NCBI RefSeq assembly: GCF_918797505.1
Contig: NC_092793.1
Coordinates: 65,095,660-65,159,659, forward strand
DNA from: Bemisia tabaci
Lineage: Eukaryota; Arthropoda; Insecta; Hemiptera; Aleyrodidae
Direction: 5' to 3'
DNA: 64,000 nt
Shown: positions 44,490 through 56,400 of the stretch, piece after piece
Layout: each line of letters opens with the position of its first letter
How positions within the stretch are numbered: the stretch's first letter is position 1
Made by a program: the position numbers and the translations under genes
Notes under the pieces: generated by a model
What the model was told of the DNA's origin: nothing
The model's input: the letters and a program-made list of their open reading frames with translations, nothing else
Databases searched by the model: none

Positions 44490-47400
44490 ATGGGTGGAAC
44501 GTACACGAAATTGGATCCAATGGAGGTGGAAGTGCCAAAAATTAATCAACTCTTCTCATACGATGGGTATTTGAAGACTTACGAAAGAGAAATCCGGCGC
44601 AGGCAAGTTTCTATCCTATGTCGTATAACCCATATGCCTTTTTACCCTCCAATTGTGCTGCTTATCTAGCATATCGGTTTGTCTTTGGAGTGACCTGCTA
44701 CTCCTAAAACTGTTAAATTTATTTTTTGATCAAATGAGCATTTTTATCGTTCATTTTTTGTCATGTTATGAAGGGGCTGTTTCATTAACCAGCCGCCTGT
44801 GTGGTACTCTCCACCGGTGTTTTTTCGAAAGAGAATAAGCCCAACACCTTGTCACTGATACGCCTAACCTCAGGAACAGAGTGTTATTTGGATGCATTTC
44901 TGTTAAACAGAACTAAGCGGTAAATTGAGTTTCTTTTGAAGATTCTAGGATCGCGGATAGCGCCTTCTGTGTAACGGAACTAAGCGGCATGGAAAAGCAT
45001 TGCGAGTATAGGATGGAACGAGCATCGCATTCTGCAACACCTGCCAATCCAAGCCCCCCTCTTCCCTCCTCCCCCTATGGCGCTTAGTTCCATTTGATAG
45101 AAATACGTCCATTTGATGAAACGACTCTACTTACTTGAGCTGAAGTATGAATAGCATGCATTATCAATGTTAAGACGATTCGTCAAGCTCAAGATATGTC
45201 GCATACTATCGACGTATTACCTTAAGACTAGAGTTTTAATACAGGTTAAACATTTATTCACATTCTGAAGCAAGAGATCTGCAGCTAAAAAACTTCATGT
45301 GTGCGCTGTTGTGACATGCTTATTTAACTCGGAACGATTTTGATAGGATCTCAACTTAGGAGAGTATTGTATCTTTGAATTTGCGTCATGCACTCATGAG
45401 TGCCCTAATCAAAGTTGAATGCGAATTGAAGTGGGTTCGTCCCTCCTGAACAGAATTTTTCAGTACACTTAGACCCTAAGATTTACCTCTAACTGGGATT
45501 TTTACATATCGACGGTGTAAGTCGGCAATCACTTAACTCGATTTAAGATTGGAATGGCCCAAAGTTGCACCTCGTACTGGCAGAGAATTTTTAGCTCTAG
45601 AATAAAATCCTTGAGTGTACTCTACTGAGTTCTTATTTGTCGCTTCAAGTGTACATCCAGTATTTACACGTAATCTACCTTTACCTGTCTTTCTTCTTGT
45701 CCTTGCTGTAAGTATCTGACTGTAGAGGCTGAGTTGATTTGGTCAAGAATTCGTTATAGGAGGATCTACACTTTTGAGAATGATTCGAAAGTCAATCAAT
45801 CAACCTAAGAATTTCTAGATTTCAAGATATTTTTTCAAGAACCCCTGAATTTTACATTATACAAGCATCAGGTCTTCTGGTACAGAATTTGATGAAAATT
45901 TTTAGATTAATCTCTGAAGTTCGTTTTGGGTGAATATTGCAAGTCGGCTCATCTTTCACTTTGTAATTTTCACTTGATTTGTACTTTCAGGGTTATTTCA
46001 AAGTACTTTTTAATCAGATCAAGATCGTAGTTTGTTATAGCCCACAGGGATTCTTCACAAAATGACCGAAAATCCAGAAATGAATGATTGATCTATCCTC
46101 TGTTAAATAGTTCTTAAGAGTGCTGTACTCTTAGTCTACTTACCGCAAAGTAGGGTTATTATTAGATTCTTAGAGTGTTTGCTACTTTATTCATGAACTG
46201 ATTATCAATCACTCTGTTTGAAAGGATGAGGATGTAATCTGATCTTTTATGGCTCCCGTATGTGTAGGTATCGCTGTAGTATTATATAATCTCTATATTT
46301 CAATTTACATATGAATTAACTCTTTGTGTCATAGACATGCTTGTTTTTTGGATTATATGGAAATGATAAACAAAACAGAGGGTGGTGTCGACAAGTTTAC
46401 CAAAGCTTATGATTATTATGGAATCCACATTTTAAATGATAATTCAGTTACATGCCGAGAGTGGGCTCCAGGAGCTAAACAAGTTTACCTAACAGGACAG
46501 TTCAGTAAGTATTTCTCAACCAAAATTTTATTTTTTCAAGAATAAATACTGAAGTATTGTTCTTTCATTGCTCTATAACAGTGCTCTTTATGAGGAAGGA
46601 GGAGCAAATAATTTCATCATAGGTAATCAAGATTCAGACCTTCAAAGTTTAAAATTATGTGCATTAGAGTTATTCACAGATGTTAAAAAGTATCTCCTCT
46701 TCTTTTTAATATGGCTCTCCCTCAGTATTAGACATTCAATTAAAAATCGAGAGATGAGTATCCCTAATTTTAATAATTAAATTATTAAAGGGTTGGTGCC
46801 AGAATTTGTCAGCAACTCAAGTAAGGCCTATAGTAAATGAAATTTATGCATTTGAAAGTTTTTTGGAAACTTCAGATGCAAGGCACCTTCAAAAATATAC
46901 TTTCAAGTGCCTGATAAGGTGACAAAAAACTTCCATGAGCAATGTAGGAAAAATTATCAGTCAAATAAAATGTCTAAAACTTTTCTTAACAGGGTGGGTG
47001 CAGTTGGGGAGATGATAATGGAGATGTTGCATGTGTGAGGAATTTGCGATTTGACTATTGATTCTTATGTAAAAGTTTGCGAGAAACACTGGTCCCACTG
47101 ATTTTCTTTGAAATCAACTCCCAAGCTCAAAAACTGCTCTCCAAGTTGAGGCTGTAATGGAGGGGATATCCTATGCTATCCTGAGAGTCCACCACTACAT
47201 CAAGACAAACTCTCCATGCAAAGATAGGTAGCAAATACAATAGCAGGGTTGCCATGTTTTAAGTTTTAGAGTCCCCAAATAAAGTGGCATCCCTGTTAAT
47301 GTATTTGCTCCCTATCTTTGCATGGAGAGTTTGTCTTGATAAAGAGGTGAACTCTCAGGATAGCGTGGGATATCCCCTCAATTACGCCCTCAACTTTGAG

Positions 47401-50400
47401 AGCTTTTTTGAGCTTGGGAGTTGATTTCAGGGAAAACCAGTGGCACTATCATGTTTCTCGCAAACTTTTACATAAGCATCAATAGTCAAATCGCAAATTC
47501 CTCACACCTGCAACATCTCCATCGAGGAGGTAGAAAAATCCGGAAGTTAGTGTTACTTGTGTATTTTATGAACGGCCTATAGTGTACAATTAATTGTGAA
47601 TGAGATTAATTTTCAATTCTTTCTTTGTTGCATCATTTTTTCAGACAATTGGGATAGAAGGAAGCACCCTTTGAAAAAATTGGAATTTGGTAAATGGGAA
47701 CTTATTTTACCTCCAAACCCTGATGGATCATCTCAGATAAAACATCTGCAAGAAGTAAAAGTAAGTCATACTTTTCATTAATTTTTTTTAATATATAAGG
47801 TCATAAGAAAAATCCATCAGATATTTTTCTCCATCTTTGTAGCCTAAACTTGAACTTACTTAGTTAGCAATAATTTTGTGTGAATGATCTTGCTGTGTCT
47901 GGATTATTTCAGCACCATTTGATTGATCGTATGATAAAAAAAAAAACTTGATTTGTAGGAAGTGTGGGTAAAGAGGTTTTGTCCTATCAATTATTAATAA
48001 TTATCATTTGCTTGGTGCCTGGTATGAGAAGACATTTGAATTTAAGATAACATTTAACCCCTACCAATCAGTCAAGTCCCTGTTTTATGTGCGTTTCGAC
48101 CTTTGATGTACTCGCAACCAGAACAGTTTTAATTTATGAAGGAGATAGTATTTTTTGGTGTGGCTTATTTTAATTATCGCAGAGGGCTGGAATAATGGGC
48201 CTTGAGACTCGGATTTTTAGTTCTCTTGTCAATACGAAGCTCAACCAATTAATGTTGATCTAGAATTAAGGTTGACCTCAAAGTGTTCCTAGTTTGACAT
48301 TTCCTTGTTTTAGAAAACATATTGACGATGAGACTACGAAATTCTGCACTTGTCTGGAGTCGTTTTGAAATTTTAATTCTGATTTGTATTTTAGAAGAAA
48401 ACTTGGACAAAATCCACTTGTCACCAGTGGCAGATAGGTGCAGAGCACTTTTTAAAAAATTTTAGAGGGAGAAAAGAACAAAGGGGAGGGGTGTGCCAAC
48501 TCCCTGAAGGGCTTTGGGAGGATTGGGAGGATAGGGGACTTTGGCGGCTAGGTGTCGCAGAGCGCGAGAGGGTGCTATAACAGTGGCTTTATATATTTAT
48601 CCAAAAAATTACCTACACCTGAGTTTAGGGTTTTTTAGTTCTCGCATTTTTTCTTCTGACTTATTGAAATCTGTCAAGTGTCTGTACTTTTTTAGGCCTA
48701 CGTCCTAACTAAATTTTAACTTATAAGAACATTTTATTGTTCAAAAAGGTGTTTTAAACTTAAGTTATTATTTTTAATTCAGCAGTTCCAAGTCAATTAA
48801 TGTATTTTATTTTCTCTGATTTTTTTGATTTTTTTAGATTGTGATCGAAACAGGAAGTGGGGAATTAGTTGATCGACTATCTCCTTGGGCAAATTATGTA
48901 GTCCAGCCTCCAAAGACCGAGGGAGTAACTTACAGACAGTATATTTGGCAGCCTCCAGCCAATGAGGTATTCATCCAGATGTTTTTGTCCTTTAATTTTC
49001 TTACGGACGCCAGCTCTCAAAAAAAGTTGGGTGGCTTGGATATTTGAAGACAGGATATCAAGAAATTTCCGGTATATGAAGTGAATTCAAAGTCAGGAAA
49101 TCATAAAAATTGAAATAGGAGTTGGAAAATGAAACCACCTGTGCCAGTACGGAATAGAGGAGGAGAGTTCAGATTAGACAGGCACATTCTAAGTACTTTT
49201 CTAACACCTCTCATGCGTGTAAGGTATTGTCATGAGACTAAAACAATGACAGTGCCGCTGATGTGCCCCCAGTCCAGCAGAGCATTTTCAATGCACCCAC
49301 CTAAGCTAAAATACTCTCCTCTCTTACTTTCATACCACTACTTATCAGAGTTTTGCTTTGGAGCTCTATTTTTAAATTGTGTACTTTTTTGGCTTTGATT
49401 TCTCCTAGCTATATAAGCCCAGATTTTTCTGAACATCCTAGCTGTATCTTCTCTATCCTTCAATAGCAGCATAATAGTATCGGTCAGATTGTAAAATATT
49501 GTTGATGAAGGTTAAATGGTAGACAATTCCATCTTAGATAATATAGTCAGTGTCAAGAGAAAGTTTGGCATTCAAGGTGTCGAGAAGTTTCGCAGCTCTC
49601 ATTTTTTCCCTAGATTGTTGTTTGCAATATTTTTCAGGACTTATAAATTAGCTTTTCCTTCTCCTCCTAATTTGGACAATTTTACTCCAAGAATCTAATT
49701 TTTATTCCATTGTCTCCACTTTCAGAAATATCAAATGAAGTACAAGCACATCAAACGGCCAGCCTCCTTACGTATTTATGAAAGTCATGTGGGCATAGCA
49801 ACTGCAGAGCCAAAAGTTGGCTCGTATAAAGAATTCATTGAGAATGTCATACCTCGCATAAAGAAACTCGGTAAAACTTTGTATTATTTTTTTACACTTC
49901 ATACAGCAATGAATTTAAGTGGACACTGGATTTCTGTCCTTAAGTTGCACAGACTCAACTTTCATTACCTAATTAAAATTCAAGAGACAGGAGAAAAATT
50001 CCAATTTACAAGAGTTTTGAATTAGTGAGGTTTTCGGGTAACAAGAGTTGGGCTAGAAAAATCTAAAGTAGAGAGATTTTATAAATATTTCAAACGAAGA
50101 TTTAGCTTTAAAAAAAATTAATCTCATTTATATGTATAATATGATAAGTGAAATTTCACCTATCACATTATTGTATTGTGTTGTCCATTGTGTAGGAAAT
50201 CATGCAGTTTACGGTTAAGTGTGAGACACCCAGTCCCAATTGTGACTTACCAGAATCTTTTAAGTATAGGGAGTCTAAAGTTTCATAAAATTTTCCCAAT
50301 GTACTTCCACGTTCACTGATAGAATGAAGTCATCATCATTTTTACCTTGTATTTTTGAATTCTCTATTTTAATCTTGCAGGATACAATACCATTCAGCTA

Positions 50401-53400
50401 ATGGCAGTCATGGAACACGCTTACTATGCCAGTTTTGGTTATCAAGTTACTAGTTTTTATGCTGCTTCAAGGTAACGATTGTGTACAGATTATTTTCATT
50501 CTTTTTTCCTGTTTACTTTTTTTTTTTAGTGCATCTTTTTCTCCTAATGCTGTGATTTTTGGCAAAAAAAGCTATTGTTTTAAAAATTAAATATCAGACT
50601 GCCGCAAAATGTGAAATAAATTACAGCATAATCATTTTCTTTCTGAACAGGAATTTTCAGTGTGACATTCTGTAGGACATTTTGAAAATATTAACGCGGG
50701 TTCCCCTTTTACACTATTTAAGTACATTTATGTGGCTTATCAGCAATTAGCTGATACTTCATGGGGGACTATTAGATCTACTTATTTACTCTTTTCGATT
50801 ATTGAGGTTGATGTCAAATGATATTAATCTCTGCATGTCAATCAAATTTGTATTTTACAGTCGATTTGGAACGCCAGATGAATTGAAAATGTTGATTGAT
50901 GCTGCCCATAAAAATGACCTGTATGTTCTCCTGGATGTGGTTCATTCCCATGCTTCCAAAAATGTTCTTGATGGTTTAAATCAATTTGATGGCACTAACA
51001 GCTGCTTCTTCCATGATGGTCCAAGAGGTGAACATCCTTTGTGGGATAGTCGACTTTTCAACTATTCTGAGTGAGTCTTATTTTAATAATTGTTTTTTTA
51101 ACACTCTCTATACCATCAAAAAAATGGCACTGATTTAATTTACACGCTCATTTTCTTCCCTCTTTCAATCAAGGAATTTCGCTTGAAAAAAAATATTAAC
51201 TGTCTCCTCAGAAATAATTTCCTCTTGAAGCAATTCTGAGTACTTTTGAGTAAAGAAAGAAGTAACCAGGATGTATTTGAGTTCAGGATGTATTTGAGTT
51301 TTTCTCCGATGTCTGCTATGATTAAAAAGAATTTCAAAACTCACCTCCATTTTTTGTTAAATTTCACTTTGACGATTGAATAAACCTCTATTTTTTATGA
51401 TTGACTGAGTATTAGTTTAATTGTGAGTAATATGTTCTGAATGTTGACTTTGTTACAGGCATGAAGTTTTGCGATTCTTACTGTCTAACTTGCGATGGTA
51501 CATGGAAGAGTATCGTTTTGATGGATTCAGGTATTCTAAATATTTTCTTTCACTGTCCCAACCTTACCTCTATGTTTGTGCCATCAATCAAGAGGCACTA
51601 AATATCGATGATTATTATATGCCAAATGATGCAAAGGATGAGTTGTTACTTCACTGAAATACTTTCTGCCCCATCATCTTGTAAAGCTGAAAACAACCTG
51701 ATAGTAATTGAGTTTTTCATTTTTATATCGGAAATTTAATGTATGTGTGATCCTCATGCTTTCTGGGCTATCACCATGCCTATCATTATTACGAAGAATA
51801 ACAAAACTCTCATTTGCTGTAAATAAGGAGCTAAGCACATTTGGAACAGGCAAAATTCGGTCAACTTTATCCTTACTGTAGAAATAACTGACTGTTTACC
51901 CAAGAATAGAATTCACAAAACATTTTTTGTTTTTAAGGGTAATTTCAAGTAAGAACAGCAATTATCCAAAGGACTATCCACAGAATAGGGGTCACTATTC
52001 AAGTATTACTAAAGGTATTTTTGCCAACTTTTTGACCTCTCCCCTCCCCCCTGAAAGGCATCCGTAAGAAATCTCTGACCCCCCCCCCCCCTTTTGAATT
52101 ACATAAGATTGGCCAGGACCCCACCCCCATTTTTCCAGAAAAAAATGGAGAAAGCCTGGTAAAATAGCTGGAATAAATTTAAAGCTTTTGTAAAGGTACT
52201 TTGAAGAAAATCAGCAAAGAAAGAAGCAAATAATTGAAATTTAATTGTCAGGGTGTTTACCAGTCATAGCAAACAAAATTGGGGACTTTCGGGGACTTCT
52301 AAGGGTGTTTTTTCAAGAAAATTAGGGTTTCACAGCTCACAACGCGGTTAAAGTTTTTTTTTTTTTTTTTATTATTATTTTTTAACAAATAGCCTTTATT
52401 TACAGCAGAAAGCTTACGTGAGACTCGGCCTTGATCCACCCTCCCCCCTTTGTAAGGCTCTGTAAGACAAGCTCGGACCGCCTCCCCCCCCCCCCCTTAA
52501 GTGCCTTACGTAATACTTGAATGGCCCCATATTGAGAAATTTGGTGCCGGCTAATTTTTTATATTATTTATCATGATGTTATTTATGGCCTCTTGTGCTC
52601 AAAAAGCCTTTATAATCGAATTTTCCATGTGCCAATCTCAAAAACTGTGAGGCTAAGAAGTAAGTATTTTGGAATTTTTACATGCAATACACATGAATAA
52701 TGTCGCATCGTCTTATCGGTGATCAAGGAGAGCTTTTGTTTCCTTGTAAGCCAAGAAGATAAGGGAGGCGAAAAGAATCAAATCCACACAGACAATGTCT
52801 ACAATCTAATGTCCACATATATGTAGCAACAACCTCACATCTCCATTAGAAAACGCATGAAAGAAGGCCCAAGAATGTAATTCTTAACTGGTTTTTTCAA
52901 CATGGACACATAGGAAGTTACATTAAAAGCTTATCATGCGCAGGAGGTCATATCAAATAATATCGAAATTAAGTGGTGCTAAATTTCTATGTATTCTGCG
53001 GGTAGGTCTTCGTAAACTTTTTTGAGACAGGAAGAAGTTAAGCCATCTCAGCAACATCACAGTTCTTCGTTTAGCAATGTACAATGCAGTTGGTTCTTGT
53101 TTAATAAATGCTGCCTATTTAAAGTCATCAATGCTTGCCATAATTATCCTTTTTTCCTCTTTCTCAAAGGTTTGATGGTGTAACTTCTATGATCTATCAC
53201 TCCAGAGGTGTTGGTCATGGATTTAGCGGTCACTATGATGAGTATTTTGGTCTGAGTGTTGACACAGAGGCGCTCGTCTATTTAAAATTAGCCAATCACA
53301 TAATACATGAGTTGTATCCCAATGCAACTACAATTGCTGAGGTATGAAAAATAATTGTATTTTTCTTATTCTAAATCTTGGTGTTGGGACAATAATCATG

Positions 53401-56400
53401 GATTGAGTGGATGTGTAAATATAATGGTTTTCTACAAGTAATTTGATCTTATTTTGCTGTGGAAAGATGTACTCATTAAAAAATTTGAAAATTATGTTTA
53501 CTTGTGTAAATATTCTGCAAGATTATCCAGGACTGCATTTACAGAATTATAACTTTAGAATACTTTTAATGCACCGGGTATTTTGCCATGAACCTTTATT
53601 AGCTCAGCTAAACTTTGCCACTCTGAAAAATTTTTCTGTGATTCATCTTATTGTATCCTGTCCATTTCTATTAAGCCATTGAAAAAGTTCTGTCTGCGTG
53701 CCTCTCAAAAGACAGATATAGGGGACAGTATTGCGCAGACTGAAACTTTAAGAAGTTCAGACAGAGAGAACAGCTGCTGTTTCTGACAACAGTTTCATGA
53801 CAGTTTATCAGTATTATTTACAGAGGGTGTAGTGTTTGTTGCTCACCAACAAAGATTCCTGGGAGCAACCAAACCTTCCAGATTTTTGATACATTCAGTT
53901 GAAAAATAGCTTGTCATCAGTCAACCATTGCTTCATAATTATGTTACTATATTTTATTTTTTTGTCCACCCAAAGGATGTATCTGGTATGCCAACATTAT
54001 GTCGACCATCCGATGAAGGAGGTATCGGGTTTGATTTCCGTTTAGGAATGGCAATCCCTGATAAGTGGATCAAATTATTGAAGGAAGTACCAGATGACTC
54101 TTGGGATATCGGAAATATTGTTCATACCTTAACCAACAGACGCTGGATGGAAAACACGGTGGCATATGCAGAATCACATGACCAAGTATGATGTATTTCT
54201 GATTAAAACTTCCAACTTGTCATGAAATATTCCTTGTACGGTTGTGAATTTTTTTCGCAGCATTATTTTACAATGTAAATACTGGTTAATCCACAAACAA
54301 GTTCTAAAAATTATAGTTTGTAACTGAATCAAACTAAAAATTAAAAAAAAAGAAATGAAAAAGTTATTCTTACTAACATTGCTTCTTTAGAGGCAAATCT
54401 CACCATTTTAGAAGCATTTAGAAGTTTTCCTAATGTTGTGATAGAAGATCGGTCTAGGCTGTCTAGAATAGGAATATTATTTGCTATGGAAGATGTACTT
54501 CAGGGGCGAATTATGAAAGGATTAGCCCAGACTAAACCTATAGAAATTTTCTTATTATTATTTTATGAAAATAGAAAATATTCAATAAATTCACTGTTTT
54601 AATGTTTTCAAAATAATAATTTCTGTAAAATGCATTTTTGCTCCTGAAGATGTAGCACCAACTCACTTGACTGTACCTTTGTTTTTGCAGCAAACTCCTA
54701 ACAATGTCTGTCTGTCACATTTTATGCTCATGATTTTTATATTTCAGGCTTTAGTAGGTGATAAAACTATTGCATTTTGGTTGATGGATAAAGAAATGTA
54801 CACTCATATGTCAACGATCTCCGAGCCATCTTTAATTATTGATCGAGGAATTGCCTTACATAAAATGATTCGACTGATTACCCATGCCCTTGGAGGAGAA
54901 GCATACCTTAACTTCATAGGTTTGTTTTTTAATAGTTAGCAATATGGTAATCACATAATCAAAACCAAGAACATTGTAATCAAGAATACAGTAAAATGAA
55001 GTATTTGCAATACTATAACTCCCTTTCATCCTTGGACCAAGAATAAAGAGTCTGACTGCTGCAGCTGCTGTTAGGCGGACATTTTAGTTTGATTGGTTCA
55101 ACTATCAAGATAAAAGTGGTTTGACCACAAACGCAACGGAAATACGTGGTTTTGGACATTGACCCAAACGTGGTTTGGTTGATGTAAAAAGCAAGCAAAT
55201 ATTACCCCTGGCATTTGAAATAGGAAGAGGTTGAGCCAGGGGTGCAGAAACTTTGTATTGTGGTCGCTTATCAAACACGAAATGGAGGAACCCTTGTGAG
55301 AACAGGAATGGAGGACAGGGTTTTCAGTTTTTTTTATATATGCATTTTTGTTTTCACCATGTTATAAAGAAGGCCAATTTTGTTTGTTCGTTTTTTTTTT
55401 TTGGAGAGGGAGGGATTTTTTCAATTTGTTTGAATTTTTTTGGAGTTACTATTTATGCATTTTTGCCAACAATGAAGGAAGGCTTGGATATTTTTAGCTC
55501 AGGGTTGCGCCATTCACCAGAATCTCATGCTCACAGTTCTGCTTGCTGAAGCGTGAATTGTTGAGACCACATGTGAAGGCACTTGGAATAAAAACTTTCA
55601 CAAGTGAGATTTTGTAATCATGCCCACCATCATTCTCCTACATTCTCCTTCATTCATCTTATATATATATAAAGTCGCTTTACAACGCACTCTGGCGTTC
55701 TACGACCCCCAAACGCCACATATGCCTATTTTCCCAGAGGTTATCGGGCAACTAACACCGCAACATCTCTTCGTCAACGCCCTGCCGCCAACCCTTTACG
55801 GGACGTCCACGTTGTCTCTTCCCAGGTGGTACCCAATCCAAAACTTGTTTGGGCAACCTCTCCTCCGACATTCTTTGCACATGTCCATACCAGCATAACC
55901 GCCTGGACATGACGTCGTGGACGATATCTTTCTCAACCTTCATCACCTGGCGAATTCTCTCATTACGGACACGGTCCCGTCTCAAAATGCCGGCAGATCG
56001 CCGCCAAAAATCCATTTCAGTTGCCCTCAACATTTCTTGCGTTCTCTTCGTCAAAGGCCATACTTCACTACCATAGAGCACGATACTTTTAACGATGGCG
56101 TCATATATCTGGTGCTTGTTTGCTTTTGAAATGCTCTGATCCCAGAGCACCTTGTTCAGCATCGCGATGGCTCTCCTGCCCTGGATGATCCTGTTCTTCA
56201 TTGCTCTATCCATCCTTCCATCCTGATCTAGCCAGACACCGAGATACTTATACTCGTCACACTCTTCGATGCGCCGTCCATCCTCAAGCTCTATGCTTTG
56301 CCGTTGATGCGCTGCTCCCACGACCAGCTTCTCTGTCTTGGACACACTAACATCCATGCCCCATTTCCGATATTCTTCAACCAACTTCCGCGTCATGTAA

